DNA of 57,447 nt from an uncultured Odoribacter sp. (GCA_910588375.1 CAJUQA010000010.1:47517-104963); one strand, 5' to 3'. Shown: positions 23,476 to 33,117, numbered from the stretch's first letter. Notes: a model not told the origin generated them from the sequence alone. Numbers and translations are program-made.

Positions 23476-23506
23476 CCCTGTCGTCATAAGACGACAGGGT
23501 ATTTTT
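23476..23506 (+). terminator. Intrinsic terminator after pyrI
   Basis: Perfect CCCTGTCGTC / GACGACAGGG with loop ATAA, then a short T tract. It closes pyrBI and faces the leftward manA gene. Confidence 0.9.
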
Positions 23507-23524
23507 AATTGTACTGCAGTATTT

Positions 23525-24499
23525 CTATGGCACGTAAATTTCGAGTAGTGTTGCTTCTTTCTCCGGTATGAGGAAGATGTTTTTGAAACAGGCGGGGACG
23601 AGGACGGTCTCGCCTTGCTTTACTTTCACGAATTTATCGGTGTCGTATACAACAGAGAAGCTCCCTTCCAGACACATGTAGATGACGAAGGAATCGATGT
23701 GGATGTAGTCTTTTTCGATTTCTTTGTCGAATTTGAGGAAGTTGGTGGTGAAGTAGGGACATTCCACTAATTCCTCGGTGTGGTTTTCGTGTTGGTGGTA
23801 GTGGATGCCGTGTTCTTTCTGTTCGTTGAAGTGAATGACGTCGGTGGCGAGTTCCGTATGCAATTCGCGCGGGTTGCCGTTTTTGTCCCGGCGGTCATAG
23901 TCGTAGATGCGGTAGGTGATGTCGGAAGTTTGTTGGATTTCGGCAATGAAGCATCCTTTGCCGATGGCATGGACAGTTCCGGCGGGGATGAAAAAGCAGT
24001 CCCCTTTTTTCACTTTTTCCGCGTTCAGTATTTCCGGTAGGGTGTTATTGTGGAGTTTGGCCAGATATTCCGATTTGTCGGTGTCTTTATTAAATCCCAT
24101 GAGCAATTGTGCGTCTGGGGCTGCATCCATGACGTACCACATTTCGGTTTTGCCGTATGCGTTGTGGCGTTCTTTAGCGACGGCGTCGTTGGGATGTACC
24201 TGTATGGAGAGATCGTCGCAGGCGTCGATGTATTTGATGAGCAAGGGAAATTCTATGCCGAATTTTTCGTAAATTTTGTCTCCGACTAAGTCGCCCATGT
24301 ATACTTCGATGAGTTCCTGCAAGGTGTTTTCGGCTAAGGCGCCTTCCGTGACGACGGATACGTTGTCCTGTACGCCGGAGATTTCCCAGCTTTCACCAAT
24401 GCTTGATTTTATGGCGGGGTCTTCACTTTTGTAAGCCAGTTTTTCGCCTCCCCAGATGGTTTGTTTGATAATAGGTTTAAATTTTAAAGGATATAGCAT
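23525..24499 (-). CDS. manA: Mannose-6-phosphate isomerase, class I
   Basis: A 324-residue cupin-fold isomerase that interconverts mannose 6-phosphate and fructose 6-phosphate, linking glycolysis to GDP-mannose for surface sugars. The start LKFKPIIKQTIWGGEKLAYK is typical of type I enzymes. Zinc ligands are visible in SIQVHPNDAVAKERH near residue 97, in the GKTEMWYVMDA segment with its glutamate near residue 116, and in PAGTVHAIGKG near residue 172. It is a short form without the extra domain of E. coli ManA, as in many Bacteroidota and Firmicutes. It is single, convergent with pyrBI. Confidence 0.95.
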   Translation of the reverse strand: MLYPLKFKPIIKQTIWGGEKLAYKSEDPAIKSSIGESWEISGVQDNVSVVTEGALAENTLQELIEVYMGDLVGDKIYEKFGIEFPLLIKYIDACDDLSIQVHPNDAVAKERHNAYGKTEMWYVMDAAPDAQLLMGFNKDTDKSEYLAKLHNNTLPEILNAEKVKKGDCFFIPAGTVHAIGKGCFIAEIQQTSDITYRIYDYDRRDKNGNPRELHTELATDVIHFNEQKEHGIHYHQHENHTEELVECPYFTTNFLKFDKEIEKDYIHIDSFVIYMCLEGSFSVVYDTDKFVKVKQGETVLVPACFKNIFLIPEKEATLLEIYVP

Positions 24500-24553
24500 G
24501 ATGTTGTTGTTTGAAAATTGTACTTTCGCAAAGTTATGATTTTTAAAGATTGA

Positions 24554-25657
24554 ATGATGGAATTGAAAGGTTTATTTGTAACGGGAGTATTGTTGGCTAT
24601 GGGGTTATTGTCTTGTAGTGACGGGGATTCCCATGATGGTGATGATGAGTTGGATATGTCGGGGGTGTTGAATAAGGATTTGTATTATAATCCGTGGTTG
24701 AATAATAAGGATGTGTACACGACGCAAGGTATGGTGGAGGTGATTCGTTTTAGCGGGGACGGGAAGTTGTGGGGGATTGATTTCGGCGGTAAGACGGAGA
24801 GTTTGTTGGGTACGTGGAAGGCGAAGGAGGAAGAGAATGTTTTGAATATAGAGTATGAGACGAAGGGGCAGGAGACGTGGCATGTGTTGGATTGGGAGAA
24901 GGGGAAGTTTACGGTGATGGTGAATGACGGGAAACGTGAGTATGTTACGGCGGAAAATAAGGATTCGGAGTATTTGCAGGGGTTGACAGGGGATGCGTTT
25001 TTATTGACGGAGATTGACCAGCGGGAGAGTAAGACGATGTTGCGGGTGATGCTGGAAGGGGATAAGGTTCCGAATGTTATTAGTGCCCAAGTTGTTTTGT
25101 CGGATGACCAGATTGTGGAGTTGAAAGCTGATGCTAATAAGGCGATGATAGAGAAGGAGACGATTGATGCTTCTTTGTTGGGATTGCCAGGTGCGGAGAG
25201 GGATGTGGTTTTCTATGTGAATGAGGGGAAAGGGAAGGAGTTTAAGTTTGCCGATCATGTTTATGTGGATGGTTTGGGCAAGAAGGATTTCAGCGCGTTT
25301 GATTTGCACAGCCGGAATACCGGTAATGAGATGACGATTACGTGGAAAAATCCTTATGTGACGAACGATGCTTATTATCAGATTGAGGTGATGAGTGTGG
25401 ATGAGAAGAAAATGTATTTTGTGAGCGATTATTTGCCTAAGGGGACGTTGTTGAAAAAGGTGGATAATACGACGACGTGTATGGCCGGATATACGAATGA
25501 TATGCGTGAACTTTTCGGTTCTGCGCCGGGTTCGGTTAGTATTAAGGTCCGTTTGTCTATTATACTTTTGGAACCGGGTATCGATATTGATAGCGAGTGT
25601 AGTTATATGAACCGCCAGTCTGTGACGAAGGTGACTTCTATCGAGGCTTGGAATTAA
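24554..25657 (+). CDS. Lipoprotein of unknown function
   Basis: A 367-residue lipoprotein (lipobox LLSC at about residue 21, followed by an acidic SDGDSHDGDDELD stretch). The rest is beta-rich with repeated short strands. Two ATGs in tandem (24554, 24557) are possible starts. Segment 45-150 (from YNPWLNNKDVYTTQGMVEVIRFSGDGKLWGIDFGG to REYVTA) looks like a lipocalin-type or DUF-type sandwich. The middle and end may hold Ig-like or fibronectin-like folds (NEMTITWKNPYVTNDAYYQIEV). I do not recognise the family. Its last 20 bp overlap the end of the convergent hydrolase gene. Confidence 0.75.
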   Translation: MMELKGLFVTGVLLAMGLLSCSDGDSHDGDDELDMSGVLNKDLYYNPWLNNKDVYTTQGMVEVIRFSGDGKLWGIDFGGKTESLLGTWKAKEEENVLNIEYETKGQETWHVLDWEKGKFTVMVNDGKREYVTAENKDSEYLQGLTGDAFLLTEIDQRESKTMLRVMLEGDKVPNVISAQVVLSDDQIVELKADANKAMIEKETIDASLLGLPGAERDVVFYVNEGKGKEFKFADHVYVDGLGKKDFSAFDLHSRNTGNEMTITWKNPYVTNDAYYQIEVMSVDEKKMYFVSDYLPKGTLLKKVDNTTTCMAGYTNDMRELFGSAPGSVSIKVRLSIILLEPGIDIDSECSYMNRQSVTKVTSIEAWN

Positions 25658-26423
25658 CGGCGAGATAGGTGCGGATGAGTTCCGCGAGCTTTTCCGGCTG
25701 TTCTGTATGTAACCAATGACCCGTGTCGGGGAGGGTGGACAACAGGGCAGCCGGAAAGTTGTTTTTGAGTTCTTCGGGGGAGGAGATGTACGGGGAGTTT
25801 TCTCCTTTGACGAATAGTACGGGGCGGTTGTATTGCAGGTCGCTTAGTTCGTGCGGCCATTGGCAGAGGGCGTGGCGGTGGTTGTAGAGTGCTTCCGTGT
25901 TTATTTTCCAATCGAAGTTTTTCCCTTTTTTCTGGATGTTTTTCAGTATGATTTGTTGTTCTTGCTTGGATGGGAGCTGGGGGGCGAGGTGTTTTTTAAT
26001 GGCGTCGTATGAGGTGAACGACTGTAATGCCGTGGTGTGGATGATGTTGAATAGCCGCTTGTGTTCTTCCGATAGGGGATAGTTTTTGGGGGCGATGTCG
26101 AGGATGATGCTTTGACCGATGAGTGATGGGTTTTGCTGGAGGAGGCACATGACGACTTTGCCACCCATGGAATGACCCGCAATATGTGGTTTTACTGGTA
26201 AATGGAGTGAGTCAATCAGTTCCGCCACATCGTCAGCCAGGGCTGCATACGTATGTTCCGGGTGGTGGGGGGAATGACCATGGTTCCGTAAGTCGGGAAG
26301 AATGACCCGAAAAAAGGGACTTAGCAGATGGGCTATTGGTAGCCAGTTGTCGGATGCTCCATAAAGACCGTGTAAAATGAGTAACGGATAACCACAGCCT
26401 TCTTCTCTGTAGTATAGTTTCAT
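25638..26423 (-). CDS. Alpha/beta-fold hydrolase (YbfF-like esterase)
   Basis: A 261-residue alpha/beta hydrolase without signal peptide. The oxyanion and N-terminal segment LLILHGLYGASDNW is near residue 15, the nucleophile elbow GHSMGG near residue 92, a likely acid in LFVKGENSPYI, and the histidine in PDTGHWLHTEQPEKL near residue 237. DLRNHGHSPHHPEHTYAALADDV resembles the YbfF group of small acyl-ester hydrolases. The natural substrate is unknown. It is convergent with, and overlaps by 20 bp, the lipoprotein gene. It is downstream of the fumarate reductase terminator but on the same strand. Confidence 0.88.
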   Translation of the reverse strand: MKLYYREEGCGYPLLILHGLYGASDNWLPIAHLLSPFFRVILPDLRNHGHSPHHPEHTYAALADDVAELIDSLHLPVKPHIAGHSMGGKVVMCLLQQNPSLIGQSIILDIAPKNYPLSEEHKRLFNIIHTTALQSFTSYDAIKKHLAPQLPSKQEQQIILKNIQKKGKNFDWKINTEALYNHRHALCQWPHELSDLQYNRPVLFVKGENSPYISSPEELKNNFPAALLSTLPDTGHWLHTEQPEKLAELIRTYLAVNSKPR

Positions 26424-26440
26424 GAGGTTTGAAAATAAAT

Positions 26441-26470
26441 CAAGGGTGCCAAACTATTTTGACACCCTTG
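26441..26470 (-). terminator. Terminator of the fumarate reductase operon
   Basis: CAAGGGTG / CACCCTTG with further partial pairing, loop about 8 nt. On the minus strand it is followed by an A/T-rich tail rather than a clean T tract. It lies 26 bp after the stop of the iron-sulfur subunit. Confidence 0.7.
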
Positions 26471-26495
26471 GGTTTGTGTATAGCTATGAAAATTC

Positions 26496-27257
26496 TTAAT
26501 CTTTCAGTTTTGCTTTTAAGAATTCCCGGTTCAAACGGGCGATATGCTGTATGGAAATGCTTTTGGGACATTCCATTTCACAGGCTCCCGTGTTGGTACA
26601 GTTACCGAATCCGAGTTCATCCATTTTGGCAACCATGGCTTTGGCTCTGCGTGCGGCTTCCACTTTTCCCTGAGGTAATAAGGCCAGTTGGGAAACTTTG
26701 GCAGCAACAAAGAGCATAGCCGAAGAGTTTTTACAAGTAGCGGCACAGGCTCCGCATCCAATACAGGCGGCTGCGTCCATGGCTTCTTCTGCATTGTCGT
26801 TGGAGATGGGAATCGCATTGCCATCGGGTACACCTCCCGTGTTGACAGACACATATCCACCGGCTTGCAGAATTTTGTCGTATGCCTGACGGTCAACGAT
26901 AAGGTCTTTGATTACAGGGAACGCTCCGCAACGCCACGGCTCAATGGTAATGGTCGCTCCGTCCTGGAAACGGCGCATGTGCAACTGGCAAGTCGTCACA
27001 TCGTCGTCGGGTCCGTGAGCTCGTCCGTCAATGAACAAGCTGCAAGTTCCGCAAATCCCTTCCCGGCAATCGTGGTCAAAAGCTACCGGTTCTTTGTTTT
27101 CGCTTACTAATTGCTCGTTCAGGATGTCCAGCATTTCAAGGAATGAAGTACCGGTAGAAATATCATGGATTTTGTATGTTTCAAACCCGCCTTTGGATTT
27201 GGCATCTTTTTGACGCCACACCTTCAGTGTCAGTTCTTTTAATATTTTATCTGCCAT
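26496..27257 (-). CDS. frdB: Fumarate reductase/succinate dehydrogenase iron-sulfur subunit
   Basis: A 253-residue electron-transfer subunit. A plant-type ferredoxin domain shows CREGICGTCSLFIDG (near residue 64) for the [2Fe-2S] centre. A second domain has CIGCGACAATCKNSSAM near residue 145 and CTNTGACEMECPKSI near residue 200 for the [4Fe-4S] and [3Fe-4S] centres. It carries electrons between the flavin of subunit A and the quinone site of the membrane subunit. It is the last gene of the three-gene operon. In fermenting Bacteroidales the complex works mainly as a menaquinol:fumarate reductase; the sequence alone does not fix the direction. Confidence 0.96.
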   Translation of the reverse strand: MADKILKELTLKVWRQKDAKSKGGFETYKIHDISTGTSFLEMLDILNEQLVSENKEPVAFDHDCREGICGTCSLFIDGRAHGPDDDVTTCQLHMRRFQDGATITIEPWRCGAFPVIKDLIVDRQAYDKILQAGGYVSVNTGGVPDGNAIPISNDNAEEAMDAAACIGCGACAATCKNSSAMLFVAAKVSQLALLPQGKVEAARRAKAMVAKMDELGFGNCTNTGACEMECPKSISIQHIARLNREFLKAKLKD

Positions 27258-27281
27258 AATGATCTTGTGTTTAATAGTTCT

Positions 27282-29222
27282 TTATTTGTAAGAACGCTGT
27301 GTTAATTGAACGTTTTCGAACTCTAACTCTTCTTTATGCAATTCCGGAGCCGTATTTTCTCCTTTGTATTCCCATACGGAAACATATTTGAAGTTTTCGT
27401 CGTCGCGTTTGGCTTCCCCTTCTTCGGTTACGGATTCCAGACGGCAGTGACCTCCGCAGGATTCATTGCGGTCAAGGGCATCATGAGCCATCAGTTCCGC
27501 CAGTTCGATAAAGTCTGCTACGCGGCCGGCTTTTTCCAGTTCGTTGTTCATGGCTGAGAATTCGCCTACGACGCGAAGGTCTTTGTAGAATTCTTCTTTC
27601 ACTTGGGCGATCAGTTCGATGGCCTTTTTCAGTCCGCTGGCTTCACGTGCCATACCGATGTAATCCCACATGATGTGTCCCAACTGTTTGTGGAAGTGGT
27701 CGGGGGATTTGGTCCCTTTTATGTCATAAAGCTTGCGCAGACGGTCGGTGACGTGTTTTTCAGCTTCTTCAAATTCCGGTGTGTTGGTTTGGATTTTCGG
27801 AGTTTGGATTTCTTTTGCCAGATAGTCACCGATGGTGTAAGGCAGGATGAAATATCCGTCAGCCAATCCCTGCATCAGGGCTGAAGCACCCAGACGGTTG
27901 GCTCCGTGGTCGGAGAAGTTGCATTCGCCGATGGCATACAAGCCCGGAATGGTGGTCATCAGATTATAGTCAACCCAAAGTCCGCCCATGGAATAGTGGA
28001 TGGCCGGATAAATCATCATTGGGTTTTCATACGGGTCAACAGCCGTAATTTTTTCATACATCTGGAACAGGTTACCGTAACGTTTTTCGATGGTGTCACG
28101 GCCTAATTGCTGGATAGCGTATTTGAAGTCCAGGAATACGGCTTTACCGGTGTTGTTTACTCCGAATCCGGCGTCACATCTTTCTTTGGCAGCGCGGGAT
28201 GCCACATCACGGGGCACTAAGTTACCGAATGCCGGATAACGGCGTTCCAAGTAGAAATCGCGGTCTTCGTCCGGAATATCGTTCGGGTGTTTCGTGCCAG
28301 CCTGCAATGCTTTGGCATCTTCGATTTTTTTCGGTACCCATACGCGACCGTCGTTACGTAGAGATTCAGACATCAAAGTTAATTTGCTCTGCTGTTCTCC
28401 GTGAACAGGGATACAGGTCGGGTGTATCTGTACGAAGCAGGGGTTACCGAACATCGCTCCTCTTTTGTAGGCTTGCCATGCAGCACTTCCGTTACATCCC
28501 ATGGCGTTGGTGGAGAGGAAGAATACATTACCGTAACCTCCGGTGGCCAATACAACGGCATGCGCTCCGAAGCGTTCGATTTTTCCGGTAACCAGGTCGC
28601 GGGCAATAACACCGCGGGCTTTCCCGTCAACGACTACGACATCCAATACTTCATGACGGTTGTATACTTTGATTTTTCCTTTTTCAATCTGACGGTTCAT
28701 GGCTCCGTAGCAGCCTAAAAGCAATTGCTGTCCCGTTTGACCGCGGGCATAGAATGTACGGCTTACCAATGCTCCACCGAAAGAACGGTTGGCTAACAGA
28801 CCGCCGTATTCGCGGGCAAAAGGAACGCCTTGGGCAACACACTGGTCTATGATAGCGTTGCTTACTTCTGCCAGACGATATACGTTGGCTTCACGGGCAC
28901 GATAGTCACCTCCTTTGATGGTTTCGTAAAATAAACGGAAAACAGAGTCGTTATCGTTCGGGTAGTTCTTGGCTGCGTTGATACCTCCCTGGGCAGCAAT
29001 CGAGTGAGCCCGGCGGGGAGAATCCTGGTAGCAGAAAGCCGTTACGTTATATCCTAATTCGGCCAGGCTGGCGGCTGCGGAGCCTCCGGCCAATCCGGTA
29101 CCGACAACGATAACATCAAGTTTTTTCTTGTTTGCCGGGCTTACAACGCCGATGTGGGCTTTGTGGGCAGACCATTTGTCTTTTAACGGACCGGCAGGTA
29201 TTTTAGCATCTAATATTGACAT
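27282..29222 (-). CDS. frdA: Fumarate reductase/succinate dehydrogenase flavoprotein subunit
   Basis: A 646-residue flavoprotein that reduces fumarate or oxidises succinate. The FAD-binding GTGLAGGSAAASLAELGYNV is near residue 40, SIAAQGGINAAKNY (the covalent-FAD histidine region) near residue 75, and the C-terminal FAD site GECNFSDHGANRLGASAL near residue 430. Length fits the Bacteroidota/Wolinella-type b558 class rather than the shorter E. coli FrdA. It lies between the b subunit (44 bp) and the iron-sulfur subunit (24 bp). Confidence 0.97.
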   Translation of the reverse strand: MSILDAKIPAGPLKDKWSAHKAHIGVVSPANKKKLDVIVVGTGLAGGSAAASLAELGYNVTAFCYQDSPRRAHSIAAQGGINAAKNYPNDNDSVFRLFYETIKGGDYRAREANVYRLAEVSNAIIDQCVAQGVPFAREYGGLLANRSFGGALVSRTFYARGQTGQQLLLGCYGAMNRQIEKGKIKVYNRHEVLDVVVVDGKARGVIARDLVTGKIERFGAHAVVLATGGYGNVFFLSTNAMGCNGSAAWQAYKRGAMFGNPCFVQIHPTCIPVHGEQQSKLTLMSESLRNDGRVWVPKKIEDAKALQAGTKHPNDIPDEDRDFYLERRYPAFGNLVPRDVASRAAKERCDAGFGVNNTGKAVFLDFKYAIQQLGRDTIEKRYGNLFQMYEKITAVDPYENPMMIYPAIHYSMGGLWVDYNLMTTIPGLYAIGECNFSDHGANRLGASALMQGLADGYFILPYTIGDYLAKEIQTPKIQTNTPEFEEAEKHVTDRLRKLYDIKGTKSPDHFHKQLGHIMWDYIGMAREASGLKKAIELIAQVKEEFYKDLRVVGEFSAMNNELEKAGRVADFIELAELMAHDALDRNESCGGHCRLESVTEEGEAKRDDENFKYVSVWEYKGENTAPELHKEELEFENVQLTQRSYK

Positions 29223-29266
29223 AACTGAATTGTTTTAAATTTTTGATTTAATGTGGACTGAGAGGT

Positions 29267-29902
29267 TTAGTTTCCGAAAATCAGGAAATAAACCGGAATA
29301 ATGCTGAAACCGACAGCAAACACAATCGCAAAGAAATAGGCTACGTATTCCAGACGTTTTCTCCAAATGTCGTTGGAAAAACCGATGGACTGGAAGGCTG
29401 ACCAGAATCCGTGGGAAAGATGAAGTCCCAGGAAGATAGCTGCGATGATGTAGATTATTCCGAATACCGGTTGTACCAAGAAACCGCTGACAAATTCATA
29501 GTGGTCGTGGATTTCGCCGAATTTGAATCTGTACCAGATGGTGGCGATGTGTAATGCCAGGAATGCCAATACCAGTGCACCCAGGATGTACATGTTGCGG
29601 GAAGGCCACGTACAGTTTTGCGACTGTTTACGCAGGGCGTATTTCTGCGGGCGGGCTTTTTGGTTTTGGATGGTCAGGATACTTGCCCAAACGATGTGGA
29701 CGATGAATCCTAATGCCAGTACGGGCTCGATTACTTTGATGAAGGGCAGTGCCATGAATTCACATCCCGCATTGAATGCTTCCGGACTGACAAGTAACAG
29801 CAGGTTCACCGACAAGTGAACGCACAAAAACAAAATCAGAAAAAGTCCCGATAGGCTCATGATGACTTTTTTCCCGATTGAGGTAGTCAAAAAATTACTC
29901 AT
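29267..29902 (-). CDS. frdC: Succinate dehydrogenase/fumarate reductase cytochrome b subunit (b558 family)
   Basis: A 211-residue membrane anchor with five hydrophobic helices (about 13-35, 55-75, 103-122, 140-162, 180-205). Histidines suited to ligate two haems b occur in the helices (CVHLSVNLLL, GFIVHIVW, LALHIATIW, LGLHLSHGFW). This is the di-haem cytochrome b558 type that exchanges electrons with menaquinone. First gene of the operon, with a clear -7 element upstream. Confidence 0.95.
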   Translation of the reverse strand: MSNFLTTSIGKKVIMSLSGLFLILFLCVHLSVNLLLLVSPEAFNAGCEFMALPFIKVIEPVLALGFIVHIVWASILTIQNQKARPQKYALRKQSQNCTWPSRNMYILGALVLAFLALHIATIWYRFKFGEIHDHYEFVSGFLVQPVFGIIYIIAAIFLGLHLSHGFWSAFQSIGFSNDIWRKRLEYVAYFFAIVFAVGFSIIPVYFLIFGN

Positions 29903-29948
29903 AATTTATTCTATTTATTAATAACTGGTTAAATTTTCCGTTCATGTG

Positions 29949-29956
29949 CAAAAGTA
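29949..29956 (-). promoter_or_regulatory. Fumarate reductase operon -7 element
   Basis: On the minus strand this reads TACTTTTG, about 46 bp before the first ATG of the operon. A TTG at a normal distance is not evident. Confidence 0.55.
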
Positions 29957-30001
29957 TCTTTTTTCTTTGATTTTGCCATGAATCAATAAAGAAAAGTGTC
30001 A

Positions 30002-32989
30002 TTAATTCCGATTGTCTTTCAGAGCCCGGTAAATGGCGCTTTGAATTTTGGTCCGGATGTTCTCGTCGCTGAGTTTGGTGTTGAATTCGTTGGGATAGGT
30101 CCGGTTGGATAAGAAAATATAGACAAGCCGGTTTTCCGGGTCAACCCATGCCATGGTGCCGGTGAATCCGGTGTGCCCGTAGCTGGAGGCCGGAGCTTCT
30201 TTACAAGTGGGACCTATTTTCTTTTCATCCATTTCGGGTTTGTCAAATCCCAGTCCACGCCGGTTATTGGGGAAACAGTCGGTTTTCCGGGTGAAGAGTT
30301 CCAGGGTGGCTGGGCTTAGCAATTGTTCGCCTCCGTAGGTTCCTTTGTTTAAATACAAAGTCATGATTTTGGCCAAATCTTCTGCTGTGGAGAATAGACC
30401 GGCATGCCCTGCAATACCGCCTAAAAGGGCAGCCATCGGGTCATGTACACAGCCTTTGATTTCTTTTTTCCGGTAGAGTTTGTCAATGCAGGAGGGAACG
30501 ATATAGTCTCCGGACAGCCGTTTCTCGGCTAAGAAATCCGTATGACAGGCTCCCAGTTTGTCATAAAACCAGCTTTTTGCCAGGACATCGAGGGAAGAAT
30601 CGGTTTGATGTTCCGCTATTTTTTGCAGAAAGATAAATCCCAAATCGCTGTATGTATATTCTTTTTTCGGGTTCACTTCCGAGCGGATAATTTTGGCCAT
30701 GACGCTATCCCGGTAGCCGGTGAACATGTATAATCCGGGAGTGAAAGGTTGGAAGCCGGGGCGAGGTGTGCGGGATAATGTGCTGTCCTTGAATTGATAG
30801 CCGGGATACGCGAATAGATGGTCTTTCAGTTTCTGGGTATTGTGTTTCGTCGGGGCTTTGGTGAACAGGGGACCGGGTAATTTTTCAGTGTCGATGGGAT
30901 CGGAAAAAGCAGGGAAAAAGCTTTTCAGGCCGGCATTGTGGGCTAATATTTCCCTGAGTGTTAGATCTTCTTTATTTGAGCCTATTAAAGGAGGATAATA
31001 GCGGCAGGCTGGTGTGTCTATGGCGATTCTTCCCTGGTCATAGAGTTTCATTACCACGGGAAGTGTCGCAGCTATTTTGGTAACGGAAGCGATGTCGTAG
31101 ATATTGGAAATGTGGTTGGCTTTTTCTTTTTCGTAAGTATTGTGCCCGAAAGCCTTGTTGTATATGATATAATTGTCTTTGGCAACGAGTACTTGACAAC
31201 CGGGAGTACTTTTTATCCGGATGGCGGCTTCGCAGATGGAATCGACAGAGGCGAGGAGGGGTGTCGATACTCCACACATTTCGGGAAGGACATAGCCTAA
31301 ACGGATTTTTTCTGTCGGGATACTTGTTCCGGCAGGAAAGTCCGGTGTGATGGAGACAGGGAGTTGTCCCGTGACCGGGATGCCTCCGAAAATAGCCTGT
31401 GCTGCATATGTTCTGGGGTAAAGATGGTCTTCATAGCTGACCAAGATGGCGTCTATCGGAAGATTTACGTAAGATTTTAGTCCATAAGGAATGGCAGGAT
31501 GGCAGAGTATGATTTTTTTCCCTTTCAGTCGGGTGATAAGTTGTGACAATTCCGGCGAGTGGCCGTAATGGCGTGCCATTCGGTTGGAGGCGCTGTTGTT
31601 GTATAATATGATGCAATTGTAGGGAGCCAGTTTCCGAACCAGTTTCTGTATGGCATCGTCAGAGAGTTTTTTCGGTGAGACGAAATGTCTGACCCGGGCA
31701 TATTTATCCAGCGTGGTTTGAAAGGTATTGATTTCTTCTGCACCGAAATTCAGAGAGGCTATTTTTAGTGTATCCAATCGTTTGAGGGGTAATATTGCCG
31801 CTTCATTTTTGATAAGGGTAATGGCATTTTTATAGAGTTCCTGTTTCAGGGCAAAATCTTCGGGACGGTTTAATCGCGACCATAGTTGTCCGGTTTGCAA
31901 AGGTTGCAGGTCGGTCAATACGTATTGGCGTTTCGCGTTCAGGATTCTCCTGCATCGGGCTTCTATCTCTTCTGATGAAATCAGACTGTCTTTGATGGCT
32001 TTTTTTATTTGACTTACGGCTCGGTCGATGTTTTCGGGAAAAAGTAAAATATCGTTTCCTGCCAGGAGGGCTTTTACTTCTGCGTTTCCTTTCTCATGTC
32101 CCTGGCTGACTCCTTTCATATTCATGGCGTCCGTAAAGCAGAGCCCGTTGAAACCGAATCGGTCGTGCAACCAGTAACGTACAATGCGGGGAGATAATGT
32201 GGCGGGTATTTGGGCTGAGTCCAATGCTTTTACATTCAGATGGGCCACCATAATGGCAGGCAACGAATCCCCGATTAATTTCCTGAAAGGATATAATTCA
32301 ACGGAATCCAGACGTTCCAGGGAATGGGAAATGACCGGCAGCGATAAATGGGAGTCTGTGTCCGTATCGCCGTGTCCGGGGAAATGCTTGACAACGGGAA
32401 GTACTTGCGCGGAGAGACTGCCTGCGACGTACATGGCTGTTTTTCTATATACGTTGTCCGGATTTTCTCCGAAAGAACGCATACCGATAATGGGGTTCGC
32501 CGGATTATTGTTGACGTCAGCCACCGGAGCAAAATTCACGTGTACACCTGTTTCTTTGCAATGGAGTGCGATAGCCCTGCCCAAACGGTAAATCAGGGAG
32601 TCGTTTGTTACGGCACCGTTGATAAGCATTTGGGGAAATTCCATGGCTGTTTGCAGTCGCCAGCCCAACCCGTGTTCTGCATCAATGCCTATCAACAGGG
32701 GATATTTGCTGATTTTTTGGCAGGCATTAACCATTTCTACCTGTCTGACAGGGTCGCCTTGAAAAAAGATCAACCCGCCGACGTGGTATTTCCGGATGAT
32801 TCCTTCTATTTTTTCCTGGTATTCTTTGTCTTTATTACTGTATACGGCAATCATAAAAAGCTGCCCGATTTTTTCATCCAGGGTCATGGCATTCAGAGTC
32901 TCTTCGCACCAGTCCGGAACTTGCGGACGATTCCCCCGGCTCGGTAAGCTGAAAATCAGAATAAGGAGAAAAATACAAAATTTCTGCAT
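30002..32989 (-). CDS. Secreted GH3 beta-N-acetylhexosaminidase fused to a serine hydrolase (beta-lactamase family)
   Basis: A 995-residue two-enzyme protein with a signal peptide. Residues about 25-350 form a NagZ-type GH3 domain: KHFPGHGDTDTDSHLSLP near 200 holds the His-Asp dyad and FTDAMNMKGV near 290 the nucleophile. Residues 370-570 are a GH3 C-terminal-like domain. Residues about 590-990 form a class C beta-lactamase/DD-peptidase-like domain with SxxK in ASVTKIAA, a YSDLG segment where YxN is expected, and HTGFTGTM near the end. The pair suggests removal of N-acetylglucosamine and peptide trimming of peptidoglycan fragments in the periplasm, which is inference from the domains. The fusion is known from Bacteroidota. 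Confidence 0.9.
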   Translation of the reverse strand: MQKFCIFLLILIFSLPSRGNRPQVPDWCEETLNAMTLDEKIGQLFMIAVYSNKDKEYQEKIEGIIRKYHVGGLIFFQGDPVRQVEMVNACQKISKYPLLIGIDAEHGLGWRLQTAMEFPQMLINGAVTNDSLIYRLGRAIALHCKETGVHVNFAPVADVNNNPANPIIGMRSFGENPDNVYRKTAMYVAGSLSAQVLPVVKHFPGHGDTDTDSHLSLPVISHSLERLDSVELYPFRKLIGDSLPAIMVAHLNVKALDSAQIPATLSPRIVRYWLHDRFGFNGLCFTDAMNMKGVSQGHEKGNAEVKALLAGNDILLFPENIDRAVSQIKKAIKDSLISSEEIEARCRRILNAKRQYVLTDLQPLQTGQLWSRLNRPEDFALKQELYKNAITLIKNEAAILPLKRLDTLKIASLNFGAEEINTFQTTLDKYARVRHFVSPKKLSDDAIQKLVRKLAPYNCIILYNNSASNRMARHYGHSPELSQLITRLKGKKIILCHPAIPYGLKSYVNLPIDAILVSYEDHLYPRTYAAQAIFGGIPVTGQLPVSITPDFPAGTSIPTEKIRLGYVLPEMCGVSTPLLASVDSICEAAIRIKSTPGCQVLVAKDNYIIYNKAFGHNTYEKEKANHISNIYDIASVTKIAATLPVVMKLYDQGRIAIDTPACRYYPPLIGSNKEDLTLREILAHNAGLKSFFPAFSDPIDTEKLPGPLFTKAPTKHNTQKLKDHLFAYPGYQFKDSTLSRTPRPGFQPFTPGLYMFTGYRDSVMAKIIRSEVNPKKEYTYSDLGFIFLQKIAEHQTDSSLDVLAKSWFYDKLGACHTDFLAEKRLSGDYIVPSCIDKLYRKKEIKGCVHDPMAALLGGIAGHAGLFSTAEDLAKIMTLYLNKGTYGGEQLLSPATLELFTRKTDCFPNNRRGLGFDKPEMDEKKIGPTCKEAPASSYGHTGFTGTMAWVDPENRLVYIFLSNRTYPNEFNTKLSDENIRTKIQSAIYRALKDNRN

Positions 32990-33050
32990 GACAGTGAATT
33001 ATAATCAAGATAAAACCGGAAACCGGGATATTCCACGGGTTGCGGACACA

Positions 33051-33095
33051 CAAAAATAGTAAAAAGAAGAGGGTAACGAAAGATTCGATACCCTC
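33051..33095 (-). terminator. Terminator of the TlpA lipoprotein gene, overlapping the next promoter
   Basis: GAGGGTA / TACCCTC with an inner CGAA/TTCG stem (33069-33095), followed on the minus strand by a T-rich tail. In that tail TATTTTTG (33051-33058, minus strand) looks like the -7 element of the GH3-fusion gene, so the terminator tail and promoter share bases. Confidence 0.75.
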
Positions 33096-33117
33096 ATTCA
33101 TATACTTTAACGCTTTC

